Source of the DNA: Candidatus Altimarinota bacterium
GTDB taxonomy: Bacteria; Patescibacteriota; Gracilibacteria; BD1-5; UBA6164
Direction of reading: 5' to 3'
DNA: 35,044 nt
Assembly (NCBI GenBank): GCA_010119095.1
Contig: SAAG01000006.1
Span: 1-35,044, forward strand
Each line of letters starts with the position of its first letter. Position 1 is the stretch's first letter. Both the position numbers and the translations under genes were made by a program. The notes beneath the pieces are model-generated. The model was given only the letters and a program-made list of their open reading frames with translations. It did no database searches and was not told where the DNA came from. Positions 1-10,288 of the stretch are shown here, one piece after another.

Positions 1-36
1 ATCTACAAAAGTAGAAATTTGTTGGGGGTTTTAGTC
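1..36 (-). CRISPR. Leader-proximal type V-A direct repeat, array continues off the left edge
   Basis: Read on the minus strand, the first 36 bases form a Cas12a-type direct repeat. It starts GACTAAAACC and ends with the processed crRNA handle AAATTTCTACTTTTGTAGAT, whose TCTAC/GTAGA arms form the short stem with a TTTT loop that Cas12a recognises. The 36-nt length, the 5' GnCTAAA start and the handle all match type V-A repeats. Only one copy lies in the window, so spacers cannot be read. Because cas2, cas1 and cas4 lie to the right and no second repeat follows on that side, this should be the leader-end repeat, with the array extending leftwards. Confidence 0.9.
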
Positions 37-258
37 TCCGATTTTGCTTAGAATAAGCCTAAAAGATACAAATAATTTATCTTTCAAAATTATGACTTTT
101 GGCTTATTCATAGGCTTGTATAAATATTAAGACTTAGGTTTACATTTTTTTCTAAAACACACAATATAACTTCCACTTTAAAAAAGTTTTTATTTTTTTA
201 AAAGTAAGTAGATTTTAATGAACAAAGTAATTATATACAAACAATTTATAAATCAAAA
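37..258 (-). promoter_or_regulatory. CRISPR leader region with an inverted repeat
   Basis: This non-coding AT-rich stretch lies between the first repeat and the end of the small toxin gene, where a CRISPR leader (array promoter and integration signals) is expected. It contains an almost perfect inverted repeat, GAATAAGCCTAAAAG at 51-65 against CTTTTGGCTTATTC at 96-109, with a single bulged base. The repeat begins 14 bases from the first CRISPR repeat. No gene is visible. The leader role is inferred from position; the inverted repeat is seen directly. Confidence 0.6.
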
Positions 259-492
259 TTATTTATAAATCTGTCATCTATAATTTATATCTATGAGTTT
301 TATCTCATTTTCTTTTTTATAAAAAATTATTCTTATACTTCCCTTTCTGACTCTGAATAAGTTTTCTTCTCATATAAGCTTTTTAATATCTAGTCAGTTG
401 AAGTTTCATGATAATAATTTATCAATGAGAAGTAGTATTATATCTTTTTCTTTTAATGAAAGCTTCAATAGAAATTTTGTAATTTTATCCAT
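259..492 (-). CDS. RelE/ParE-family toxin
   Basis: A 77-residue protein read with UGA as glycine. It has the RelE/ParE layout: helical N-terminus (MDKITKFLLKL), then LIGEENLFRVRKGSIRIIFYK and a C-terminal strand ending LIDINYRGQIYK. The 'fRvRkGsiRiiy' core and the final 'R' strand are typical of these mRNA-interferase or gyrase-poison folds. Its ATG overlaps the end of the upstream antitoxin gene by 8 bases, the usual coupling in a toxin-antitoxin pair. It is the last gene before the CRISPR leader. Which RelE/ParE subfamily, and whether it is active, cannot be read from the sequence. Confidence 0.75.
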
Positions 493-724
493 TTTGAAGC
501 TTTTTAATCTTGTAAATAATATCTAATGGATCAATACCAGATTCACTATATATTCAAAATCATTCTTTGTTTTCATAATAAACTACATCATCATCCATTA
601 TTGGTTTTATAAGAAGTCATTTATCTGTTTCTTCAGCCAAAAATGATTTAGTATTGTATTTTGTTCTCCATGATTTTGGGAGAGTTATTTGTCATGTGTT
701 AAATAATTTTAGAGTATGATTCAT
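485..724 (-). CDS. AbrB/MazE-type antitoxin
   Basis: A 79-residue protein whose N-terminus contains the swapped-hairpin AbrB signature FNTGQITLPKSWR, followed by a stretch (SFLAEETDKGLLIKP) that completes that fold. The C-terminal half (YENKEGFGIYSESGIDPL) would be the toxin-wrapping tail. It lies directly upstream of, and overlaps, the RelE-like gene, so the two form a hybrid MazE-like/RelE-like module. Such antitoxins normally autorepress their operon. The ATG at 724 is chosen because it starts right at the domain boundary. Confidence 0.75.
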
Positions 725-787
725 ATTTATATATTTTATTAATAAATTTAACTAATTATATTAATTTAATTAAATTAATCAAATTAA

Positions 788-1066
788 TTACAAGAATAAT
801 ATTTCTTCTTCTTCCATTGCAGGTTGTCAGTATCTTATGACTTTGTGAAAGTCCGCAGGACTTATAGGTATTATCAAAATACTATCTGCTCAAGTAAATT
901 GTACAGCAAATTTTTCATCTATTTCTCTTTTTATTATATTTAAGATTCTTTGACTATTTTTTAGTTCAAATACACTGTATTGAATTCTTCTTCAATATTT
1001 TTTTAATAGTTTTCAAAACTTTGTTCTAACTTTATCATTGTGTATATCATAGCTGACTATAAGCAT
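788..1066 (-). CDS. cas2: CRISPR-associated endonuclease Cas2
   Basis: A 92-residue ferredoxin-fold protein that starts MLIVSYDIHNDKVRTK, with the conserved first-strand aspartate (YDI). It continues with RRIQYSVFEL, the typical second strand of Cas2, and ends with PISPADFHKVIRYGQPAM. Length and motifs match Cas2. Together with Cas1 it forms the integrase complex that inserts new spacers next to the leader. It follows cas1 by 23 bases in the same direction, so cas4, cas1 and cas2 form one transcription unit. Several glycines are UGA codons, for example in KLLKKYGRR. Confidence 0.93.
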
Positions 1067-1089
1067 AATAGTGTATTAAATAGTAAAAA

Positions 1090-2052
1090 TTATTTTATCT
1101 CATATTCTGGGAAATGCTCTCTTCCCTTCATGAAGAATTTGTAATAGTCTTTGATAAAATAAAACATCTCATCTTTATTTCACATAATCTCTTTTAAAAA
1201 TATACTTGTGTATTTTTTACTTAGTTTCCAATCAAGCACATATTGTCAATTTTCTAAATGAAAATCATTCTCATTTACTTGTTTTAGGTTATATGCCTTT
1301 AGTAATGCTCTATCAATTATTACTCTAAAAGGTTCCATCAAGTCTAAAGCTAGTGATTTTCTCTGGTACCAAGTTCTATGGTAAACTCAATAATAGTTAT
1401 CAAAACCGTAAAGTCTAAGAAGTGCTTCTATAAAGTGAAATAGATAGGTATATCATATATCAAGTAGTAGATTTTTTACATCACACTTTGTTCTTGGAGC
1501 TCTTCTGTACCAGCCAATTTCTCTGAAATAACTTGAAAAATATATTTTTGACACATTTCATTCATAACCCAATAGACTTTCATAATTGGTAGTTCTAGGT
1601 ATTTTTGCTATTATTTCTTTTGTTTTTTCAATTTCTTTTTTTAATACTTCACTTTTATCTCGTATATTTTTAAGTAAATTTAACTGATTTCTAGTTTTTA
1701 ATAATACTATTTCTTTAGCTATTTCAAGCATTTCTTCTTCTGTTTTTTCATATTGTTTCTTTCTAAGTATGAAGTTTCATTCTGTTTCATTTCATATAAC
1801 TAGATATGGTAATAGATTTTTTTTCATCAAAACTACAGTGATTCAGAAATCCATAAATTTCCTTATAAGTACACTTGTGATAGTTGTTTCTCAAATAAGA
1901 AAAATAGCAAAAATTTTGTGAAGTGATACTTTTGTTTTTATCACATTTTGTTCTTTGATAACCAGATTATCATTTTCAAAATTGATATTTTTTGTATCAA
2001 ATGTTTCTATAAACAAAATTTGTTTTTCATCAAAATCTGGGAATTGAAGCAT
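1090..2052 (-). CDS. cas1: CRISPR-associated endonuclease Cas1
   Basis: A 320-residue Cas1 of the type V-A branch. The N-terminal beta-domain reads MLQFPDFDEKQILFIE and ends in IGETTITSVLIRKFMDFGITVVL, the usual 'lL.hgI.vvf' region. The helical catalytic domain has the metal ligands in LLGYEGNVSKIYF (Glu), GVYHRTGYQRK (His) and LALDLMEPFR (Asp/Glu). The ATG at 2052 starts 13 bases after the cas4 stop. An in-frame TTG at 2073 would add seven residues (MNNLYTF) and overlap cas4 by 8 bases, so the start is open. It is part of the cas4-cas1-cas2 operon; no catalytic residue appears to be missing. Confidence 0.9.
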
Positions 2053-2065
2053 AAAAGTGTAAAGA

Positions 2066-2650
2066 TTATTCAAATAAACTTAATTGTGGATAAACTTCTC
2101 AGATATAACAGTCACAGAGCTCTTTATAAATGCATTTAAGGCACTTTTGATTGTTTTGTGACCAGTTTGGTTGTAATAAATCAAATTTCTTGTATCTTGA
2201 GATTATTTCTTTAAATTTTTCTATTTCTTCAAATTTAGGTTTATTTATACGATATGTTTTATTGTCTTGCATACTGTAAAAAGCTAGTTCTTCTACTTTA
2301 TATCACATTTCTTGTAGACAAATCATTTGTCACCAAAGTTGATATTTATATCCTTGATAAATCTTGTCTATCTTATTTTTTCTCTCAACAAGTTTTCATT
2401 CACTTATATAAAATAAGTCAATCTTGCCTGCTATACCCCACTCTTCACTATATACACTAAGTCATTGCAGTACACTTTTTCTAGTTGAATAAGTTTTTTG
2501 ATCGATAGATTCATGTGCTATAGTTCATGCAATTTGAACCTCTTCTTGATACATACTTTTATCATAGCTATCATACAGATTATGATAGTAAATTGACTTT
2601 GGGCAGAAGATAAAGTCGTTTAATGTTGAAAGTTTGATATATGATTCCAT
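2066..2650 (-). CDS. cas4: CRISPR-associated exonuclease Cas4
   Basis: A 194-residue RecB-family nuclease with the full Cas4 signature. The first iron-sulfur cysteine is in NDFIFCPKSIYYH, the catalytic histidine in GTIAHESID, aspartate in GKIDLFY and the E-x-K pair in KLVERKNK. A QxxxY-like segment follows, and three more cysteines lie in KCLKCIYKELC. Cas4 trims prespacers and fixes PAM-side orientation for Cas1-Cas2. The last residues, PQLSLFE, match the canonical beta-sliding-clamp binding pentapeptide QL[SD]LF. The codon before EVYPQ is UGA and is read as glycine; in the standard code this tail would be lost. It is preceded by a terminator at 2663-2702, so it likely has its own promoter. 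Confidence 0.9.
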
Positions 2651-2662
2651 AGTTTTTTACAT

Positions 2663-2702
2663 AAAAAAATATGTTACTGAAGTAATTGTAACATATTTTT
2701 TT
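2663..2702 (-). terminator. Intrinsic terminator between the relE-type toxin and cas4
   Basis: A perfect 15-bp inverted repeat (AAAAAAATATGTTAC and its complement) encloses a 10-base loop and has A and T runs at its ends, so it could work in both directions. On the minus strand it follows the toxin gene ending at 2723 and precedes cas4 at 2650. It should separate the toxin-antitoxin transcript from the adaptation operon. Confidence 0.8.
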
Positions 2703-2722
2703 GAAAAAGTATAAAAAATTAT

Positions 2723-2980
2723 TTACTTATAAATATCTCATCTGTATCATATATCTAAGATATGAAAAGTTTTTTCATCTATTTTTTGTAAAATAATTCT
2801 AATATTTCAAATTCTTATTCTATGAGTTGCTGGATAAAAATCAATTAAAGACTTTAAATTATTCCCTAAGTTTCAGTTATTTTTGTATGTTTTTAATTTT
2901 TTTAATATTCGTTCCTGGTCTTGGTTTCATAGCTTTAAAAACTCTTTTTCTCAAATTTTTGTAAAAATAAAACTATACAT
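2723..2980 (-). CDS. RelE/ParE-family toxin
   Basis: An 85-residue RelE-superfamily toxin. It starts MYSFIFTKIGEKEFLKLG, the usual 'f.k...Kdl.kL' helix, then KSLIDFYPATHRIRIGNIRIIL and ends HILDIGYRGDIYK, the typical terminal strand with the 'gyRgdiY' motif. Glycines in IGNIR, IGYRG and KIGEK are UGA. It begins 8 bases after the Phd-like antitoxin gene and forms a second module with it, distinct in antitoxin type from the one at 259-724. Position between cas12a and cas4 is unusual. Toxin activity is inferred from the family. Confidence 0.8.
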
Positions 2981-2988
2981 GATTAATA

Positions 2989-3255
2989 TTAAATTGCTAA
3001 ATTTGATAATCCACTATCTACTGATTGTTTGTACTTATTTTTAAGTTTTATTGCATTTCTTTGCATTTCAAAATCTTCTAATAAGTCAATTATATTTTCA
3101 TACTCTGATGCAGACATAATAACAGCATCTAATTTATTGTTTTTCAAAACTCATATTTTATCTATTTCATTATTTGAAATTTTAGATAAATATCTACCAA
3201 AATTTTTTGAAATAACTGAACTTGAAACAAGTTCTTCTGTTGTATAAGTTACCAT
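2989..3255 (-). CDS. Phd/YefM-family antitoxin
   Basis: An 88-residue protein with the Phd/YefM layout: ELVSSSVISKNFGRYLSKI (DNA-binding dimer part), then KIGVLKNNKLDAVIMSASEYENI, which matches the 'v.knn.p.avlis..eYe.l' core, and a helical tail that would cover the toxin. It is directly upstream of the RelE-like gene. Antitoxins of this family bind their own promoter and neutralise the toxin. It lies 82 bases downstream of the cas12a stop on the same strand, with no obvious terminator between, so read-through from cas12a is possible. Confidence 0.8.
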
Positions 3256-3337
3256 ATACTTATAATTAAGAGTAAAATATTGTGTAAAATTATATGTAAT
3301 ATATTACTCTATTTATATCGTTTTGTCAAAAGAAAAT

Positions 3338-6300
3338 TTATTGAGTTTTTTGAGTGAAGTTGTCCCAATCGATATCACTTACATATAAATCGGGTTTTTC
3401 AAAAATATTTTTTATTCTTTCAATCATAATAATTCATTTTCTTGCAATATTATAAGCTCAATTTGCATCAGCATTATAATCTAAACCTTGAAATCAATCT
3501 TTACTATGATAATTACAAGCTGGACAAATTATATAATCTAAAGCATTTTTTGTATCTGAATTTCTAAGTTGTAAAAGCAAGTTGAATTTTTTAGTTAGTT
3601 CTGAAAAAGAAAATCATTTTAAAACTTTAATTTGTTCATTTATATTTCATTTTAAATCTATATTCTCAAATATTCTTTTCAATTCCTCAGTTATATTTAT
3701 ATTATCAATCTCTTTTGTTAAAGTATTATATTTAAATCTTGAAAAATTACTATTTACTATAAAACTTGTTTTATTTGATTTTTGTTTAGTTTTTTTATCT
3801 TGTTCCATTTCATAAGAAAAAATAAACTTTTTTCCATCGAATTTTATATTTATTTTTTCAAAAGCCTTTATTTGTTTTTCTTTTGTGTCAGAATTTGAAA
3901 TATATATATTTTTTCTAAATCCACAACAAGGACAAGTTGTAGAAGTGTAATTTGCTCTTGTATAAAACATAATTCAAGATTGTTTATAGTTTGCTATATC
4001 TTGATAATCATTCACTTTTGGAACAAGTTGTAAAGCTTTTAAGTTTCATAAAACTTCATCATCTCACTTGTCTTTTTGTGTTAAATAATTCAGTTTTTTA
4101 GCAAGTGCTAGTTCTAATTTTTGATAAATTTGTTTTTCTATTTTTTGTCTTCATCTTTTAAAACCTTGATTTAAATCCTCAAAAACAATAACTGCATTAT
4201 GTTTTGTAATAAGTTCTGCTAATTTATTTATAACTTGAGAAATATAACCATTTTTTAATTCTTTGATATTTTCTATTTCTCACCAACTCACTCTTGCATC
4301 TTTTCTTGATAATTCTATTTTTTCAAGTTTTACAAGATAATTCACTCAATTTATCTCATTTAAACTTCAAATATCATAAATCTTTCAAGTTTTGTCAATA
4401 ACTGAATAATAAGCCAAATGTTTTTCTCATCTGTCAATTCAAATAATTTTTATATCTTCATTTTTGTTTAAATATTCATTTATCATTTTATTAAATCAAT
4501 AACTATCTCAAGTATTTGCATTTAAAGTTATTGATAAATGAAGCATTGTTTTATCTTGTCAATATCTTCTATGGTCTAAAACTTCTTTTCAAGATTTATC
4601 TAATTTAGTTTTTAATTTTTCAGTTTTTTCTCTAAAAAATATTTCTGCTCATCAGCTTAATTTTATCACAAGATTTTCAAGATTTTTTTTATCAAAAAGT
4701 AATTTGAAATATTTTGTATGAATATTTTCTTTACTTCAAGCTTTTTTAAACTCTGAAAAGTCTTTATTATAAATTTGAAATAAATATAAATCAGAAGATT
4801 TTACTTTTTCTTCAATAAAATCGGAATTTATTTTTGAGAATTGTAATTTATAAGTTTTCTTTTCTATATCATCATAAAAAGTAGGTAAATCAGTATAATC
4901 TGTATTTTTAATTTTCTCTAAATCAAATTCATTTTCATAAGTTGCTATAAATCATCTTTTATAACACTCTATAATTTTTTTTAATTTTTCAGGATCAAAT
5001 TTTTCTCACTTTTCTTTACTTTTTTGAAAAATATCAAATTCTTCTTTAATCTTTTTTAATTCAGGAGTGATTCAATATACTTCTTTTTTAGAGTTTGAAA
5101 AAGCAAATCTTGGTAATTGTCTATAAACATTATTTAATTGTTTATAATTCATCTTTTCATAAAAATCTCAGCTTTCATATTTATAATTATCAAGAATTTT
5201 ATTATTTTTAAAAACTCATAAATAAAATTTATCTTCTTTTTTCAAAATAATTCATAATCTCTCTTTTTCTTTGTCTTTATCCCAACCAGTTAAAAATTGA
5301 GAATTATTGAAATTTAGTTTAAATTTATCAGTTTGAATTTGTTTTTTTGTAACAAAATTTCTTACTAAATTATAATTTTTCCATATTTCAAAGTCTTCGT
5401 AATAAGCAAAAAAATCATTATAAAAATTGTTATCAGTTTCTAAATCCACTTTACTTTTTCCTTTTTCTAAAGCAAAATATTTAGTCATTTTATAAAGTGA
5501 TAAAACACTATCAAAATAATTTTTTATAGTTTCAACTTGAATTTCAGTTTTTTCAAATTTTTCTCAAAGTAATTTTTCAATTTTAGAAGTGTATAAATTT
5601 ATATCACTAATATTTTTTTGAAATTCATTAAAAAATATATGCAAGAAATTTTTATATAAACTTTCTCACTCTAAAACAATATTTTCTGAAATATAATTAG
5701 CTTTAAAAATATCTTCTAATTTTTCATATTTTATTTTCTCAAAAGCATTTTTTAACTCTTCAAAACTCACAAAATCTTTTATTTCTCATTTTTCAAAACC
5801 TTCTTTCAAGATATAATCCCAACTTGCAAAAAACTTATTTGAAATAGTATTTATTGAAACTTTTGATAAATAGATTTTATCAAGTTCAAAACTAGGATTA
5901 TTTTTTATAAAATTATTTATTATTTTTTCTGCTTCAATAATTTTAAATTTATTTTTTTCTAAACTATTTTTTACAAAATCAAGTAATTTTTCATCACTTT
6001 CTATCTCATCTATAAAAGCTATTTTTTCTTTGTCTGAAAGAATTTGTTTATAAAGTAGTTTAAATCTAGGAAATTTTATATCTTTTGAATTTGATTTATT
6101 TTGATTTTGTTTAAATAAATTTATTTTTTCATTTATTCATTGAATTTTATTTCAATTTTCAAGAGAATATCATCATAAAATTTTGTTATAATTATCAATT
6201 CAATCTTGAAGCAAACAAGAATTATAAAAATCTAATTCAAAAGCTTGTTTTTCTTCTTGTGAAAAATTTTGTGATATAAAATCAGAAAAATTATTTTGAA

Positions 6301-6934
6301 ACCTTTTAAAATCTTCTAAATTTTTTATAAAAGTTATAAGATTTTCATCAATTGCTCTTGTTGCAACTGCTCAAGCTCTTCAATCTTCAGAATAAAAGTT
6401 TTTTCTTGATTCTTTGAAATTTGAAAAATAAGTAAAAAATCTATCGAATTTTTTGAATAATTCTTTTTGTTCAGGATAAAATTCTCACATCAAATCTAAA
6501 ACTTCTTTTTCATTTAAAACATCAATTCATCATTTTTTAAAAAAACTATATTTTTGTTTCCATTCATTTCATTTTGATTCAAAAAAACTTACTAATTCTT
6601 TTTTTAGAATTTTAGAAGCTTTTTCAAAATCTTTTTGTAAAGTTTTATTTTTTTTATTTTCTGGAGTTTTATTTAGTTCAATATAGGAATTATAAAAATT
6701 ATCTATTTCATTTAAATATCATTTTTCTAAAGATTGTTTTACAAATTCTCTATGTAAAGAATCAAAGAAAACTTTAATTTTATTATAATTTTCTTCAACT
6801 TCTTTATCTTTTTGTATAACTCAATCTTTTTCAAGACTATTTAGAGTTTCTCAAACAGGCTTCAACTCAAACCTTAAAGTTTTACTTAATTCATAAAGAT
6901 TTGTAAAATCTTCAAAACTATTTTTTGATGTCAT
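3338..6934 (-). CDS. cas12a: CRISPR effector nuclease Cas12a (Cpf1), UGA-recoded
   Basis: A 1198-residue Cas12a, a little shorter than well-studied members (about 1230-1310). It opens with the family start [19 protein letters not shown] (WED-I). The RuvC domain is intact: D834 in IGIDRGEKHLAYY, E919 in [12 protein letters not shown] and D1156 in NADANGAYNIARKG. The Nuc-domain arginine is present in QLRNSDT. Four cysteines (TCPCCGF and CPACNYH) would bind zinc between the RuvC parts. It is guided by crRNA and cuts double-stranded DNA, and it should also process its own array. Many essential glycines, including DRGEK and DANGAYN, are UGA codons, so the gene is adapted to table 25 and would be shredded in a standard-code host. 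The ATG at 6934 lies at the family start. Confidence 0.96.
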
Positions 6935-6963
6935 AGAATATTTGTTAGTAAATAAATACTTAT

Positions 6964-6990
6964 ATTATATACACTTTAAGTATATATCAA
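6964..6990 (-). promoter_or_regulatory. Candidate cas12a promoter
   Basis: On the minus strand TTGATA (6990-6985) and a perfect TATAAT (6969-6964) are separated by 15 bases and lie 30 bases upstream of the cas12a ATG. The spacer holds a partial palindrome, TATACTTAAAGTGTATA, that could be an operator. The 134-base interval also serves the divergent gene at 7069. Confidence 0.55.
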
Positions 6991-7068
6991 ATTTAAAATA
7001 ATAATAATCAAAATTGCATTTTTAACATAAATCTTTAAAATTTATACTAGTATTAATAAATTGGATTT

Positions 7069-7671
7069 ATGATTTTTACAAATATTGATTATTTTATTAT
7101 AGTTTTATCATTGTTGTCATGACTTGTATTTATATTTTTATGACTTGAAAAATTACATAAATTTTATTTTTGAGTGATTATAGGTTTTTTGTTTTTTATT
7201 GTAGCAAATTTGTACATCAAGGCATTACAATCGCCAGAATGTTTTAAAATGTCAGTACCACCTGATTCATCATTTTTGCTTTTAAATAAGTCATTTATAT
7301 TATGATTTTTATCTTTATTTATACCAATTTTTTGAATATCCTTAACAGTTAGTGAATTTATAAGTTTTAAAGTGTATGATAATAAAATATGATCATTTGT
7401 ATTTTGATCACTTGTTCCATATTTTTTACTTTCCATTTTTTCATATATAAATACAAATGCAATTGTTTTGATATCTTATGTAAGTGATATATTTGATATA
7501 CTTTCAAACATATCAAACATATCATTTTATCTTGAAAAAAATAGTTATCTAAGCTTATATATACTTGTTTTTTTAGTATCTTTTAGAATTACTTTCTGGT
7601 TGTTTATAAGTTTTACTATATATATAATAAACGAAGTAAAAAAGTGAACAAAAAAAGATAAGTGAAATTAA
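7069..7671 (+). CDS. Multi-pass membrane protein of unknown function
   Basis: A 200-residue protein, very hydrophobic, with about five likely membrane segments. The first is FIIVLSLLSGLVFIFLG; others lie around GVIIGFLFFIVANLYI, GFLSLFIPIFGISL, SFVFGSLVPYFLLSIF and LYILVFLVSFRITFWLF. The end is charged (NEVKKGTKKDKGN). I do not recognise the family. It is transcribed divergently from cas12a and converges on mscS, with its stop 20 bases from the mscS stop. Six or more UGA codons are read as glycine, several in membrane segments where glycine is common. No link to CRISPR can be shown beyond position. Confidence 0.7.
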
Positions 7672-7690
7672 TATGAGAATAATTATTGTA

Positions 7691-8824
7691 TTATTTTTTA
7701 ATAATAATTTCTTGAGTTGGGAAGGCTATAATAATATTATGTTTTTCAAATAATTCTTTTATTTGAAAATTAATTTTTTCTTTTTGTTTATAGTATAGAG
7801 TTATATGGTCATTTTCAAGTGAAAAATATGTGATATGTATATCTAATGAATAGCTTCAAAAATTATCAAAATAAACTCTATAAGATTCAACTCAAAGACT
7901 TTCTATGTAAGTTTCAAGTAAATCTTCAACAAGTTTAACTGCTTTTTTTAACTTATCTAAGCTTGTTTCATAAACTACTCATATAATTATATCAGTTTTT
8001 CTATTTTCTCTTTGTGTTAAATTTTCTATTGATGAAGAAATAAGAGTTTCATTTGGAATAAGTATCTTATTTCCTGTTAAATCAGTAAGTTCAAGATATG
8101 TAATTCATATCTTTTTTACATCTCATGTAAAATCATTAATTCTAATAGTTTCTCATATCTTAAATGGTTTATTTAGTATAATAGATATTGCTCAGAACAC
8201 ATTTGCTATTGATTTTTGAGCAGCTAATGCTATCGCTATACCTCAAACTCATGCTCATGCAACTAGTGCTGATACATCATATCAGAGATTTCATAGTATT
8301 GTAAGTATTCATACTATCCATACAAAAACAGTTATAAATCATCATAATATTGGGAAGACTTGTTTTGATAAATCATCTCAATCTTTTTTTGATGTCATTG
8401 ATTTGAAAATAATTTTTATTAATCAATTAGATAAAAATAAAAATACAATTATAAATGATACTTTAAAAGCTTGATTTATATATAGTGTAATATTATCAGG
8501 AATGTTTATAAATTTTATTCATAAATAAACAGCTATCAAGTACTTAACTATATTTATAAATTTAATCAAGAATTCATTAAAAACTATTGCTAATTTACTT
8601 TTGTTTGAATTTTTCTTTTTGATAAGAATTAATTCAAGATATGTATCAACAAGTCAAATAATTCAAATTATAGTAAAAATTGCAATAAAGGCATTTAGAT
8701 ATGGTAATACTATATTTAAATATTTTGTTTGGTTTAAGTAAGAATTTAAATATATATGATTTTTTGAAACAAAGAAAAAAAGAAAATATGTGATTCAAAG
8801 TAATGTGTATAAATAGTTTTGCAT
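7691..8824 (-). CDS. mscS: Small-conductance mechanosensitive channel, MscS family
   Basis: A 377-residue channel protein with several N-terminal membrane helices and the diagnostic pore helix rich in Gly/Ala, VSALVAGAGVGGIAIALAA, followed by QKSIANVFGAISIILNKPF and the beta-domain segment KIGETIRINDFTGDVKKIG. The C-terminal soluble domain ends TQEIIIKK. MscS channels open under membrane tension and release solutes during osmotic down-shock. The pore-helix glycines are mostly UGA codons, which makes this gene good evidence for the code. It follows the U32-family gene on the same strand after 56 bases. Confidence 0.93.
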
Positions 8825-8880
8825 ATAAATAAAATTAAAATTTATTAGTTTTTTATAATGAGAATTATTATTATATTAAT

Positions 8881-10251
8881 TTAAATGCTTATGTTTTTTC
8901 TAATCAAAGCAAATTCTCAAGGATTTTTCTTGCAGTTTAGCCAGACTTCATATCATCATCAATGAGCACTAGATTCTTCAGTTACATATTTCATATTGAA
9001 AGAGCTCCCTATCTCTAGATTTTTTCATGTGCTGTGATTTATAGTATCAATTTTATATATTTTTTCTACTTTTTCTAACCAGATTTCTTTTGGATTAAAA
9101 AACTCGATTTCATCTCATAAATTAAATATATTTTTCACTTCTATTCTAGCTAAGTGTTCTTTTTCATCGTATCATCTCACTATTCAGCAAAATGATTTAG
9201 TTCAAAAACTTCAATTTCTCTCATAAAATTGAGCATTACTATTTGGATTTCAAGCTAAGAATCCTGGTATGTATCACCTATTTGCAATTGAAAATAGTTC
9301 TTCTGCTAACTCTTTAGAGTCATATTTTTCTCACTTAGATACTGCATCTAAAGCTTTTCTATAAGCTAATCATGTAGAAGCTATATAATTGATAGTTTTG
9401 TTTCTTCATTCTATTTTAAAGCTTATTACTCATGCATCTTTTAGTTCTTGTATGTAGTCTATAGCCATTAGATCACGAGAATTCATAAGGTAAGTTCAGT
9501 ATTCATCCTCATCGATATCCATAAGTTCTTCTGGTCTTCCCTTTTCTTCAAGGTAATAATTTCAAGTTAATTCTTTATAATCTTTTGGTCTACCTGTTGC
9601 TATTTCTAATTCTTCTTCAGTTTTATCGTCTTTAAAAACTTTGTATTCCCAACGACAAGAGTGGCTACAAGTTCATTGATTGGAGTCTCTGTTTGATAGA
9701 TAATTTGATATAAGACATCTACCACTATATGCCATACAAATAGCTCAATGTACAAAAGTTTCGAGTTCTATATCTGGTACTTTTTCGTGTATTTCTTTGA
9801 TTTCTTTTAAACTTATTTCTCTACTCAAGATTATTCTCTTTATTCAAAGACTATGCCAAAATTGTACTTGTGCCCAGTTTGTGTTGTTTGCTTGGACTGA
9901 TAAATGTATCACTACATCAGGAAACTCCTGTCTAACTAGATGAATTAATCATGGATCAGCCATAATAAATGCATCTGGTTTTAGTTCTTGCATCTTTTTA
10001 AATTGTGCTAAAAATGGTTTAATTTTTAGATTATGAGCATATATGTTAGCTGTAAAGTAGATTTTTTTATCTCATGGAAGATTTCTTGTATACTCAACTG
10101 CTTCTTTAAGTCATTCTAGTGTAAATTCGTTTGTTCTTGCACGAAGTGAAAACATAGGGACTCACACATAAACTGCATCAGCTCAGTAAGCAAATGCGAA
10201 TTTAAGTTTTTCCATACTTCAAGCAGGCATCAAAAGTTCAAGTTTTTTCAT
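8881..10251 (-). CDS. U32 family peptidase-like protein (TrhP/YegQ-type tRNA or RNA hydroxylation factor)
   Basis: A 456-residue U32-family protein. It begins MKKLELLMPAGSMEKLKFAF, the standard 'lEll.paGs.e.l..A' TIM-barrel start, then GADAVYVG. It has the family signature ELETFVHGAICMAYSGRC followed by LISNYLSNRDSNQGTCSHSC, which supplies cysteines. Characterised members (TrhP, RlhA) act with iron-sulfur clusters in hydroxylating uridine or cytidine in RNA; 'peptidase' is mostly a historical name. The C-terminal domain (FFNPKEIGLEKVEKIYKI) is the beta-barrel found in the longer members. The ATG comes directly after a hairpin and T-run (10258-10288), leaving almost no leader. Confidence 0.88.
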
Positions 10252-10257
10252 AAAAAA

Positions 10258-10288
10258 TAGTATATTTTAAAGTTATTAAAATATACTA
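10258..10288 (-). terminator. Perfect hairpin and T-run abutting the U32-family start codon
   Basis: A perfect 13-bp inverted repeat, TAGTATATTTTAA with its complement around a 5-base loop. On the minus strand it is followed by TTTTTT and then immediately by the ATG at 10251. It is well placed to terminate the upstream 544-residue gene. Its position also means any U32 transcript that starts upstream must read through it. Confidence 0.65.

Noticed and set aside
37-250. A second CRISPR repeat to the right of the first
   Set aside because: No further copy of the TCTAC/GTAGA handle occurs in this stretch.
1948-2460. Plus-strand open frames over cas1 and cas4
   Set aside because: Cas1 and Cas4 motifs on the minus strand fully explain this region.
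3338-6934. UGA as tryptophan (mycoplasma code)
   Set aside because: UGA sits at invariant glycines, not tryptophans, and TGG is present at conserved tryptophan sites such as VVWPTR in SecE.
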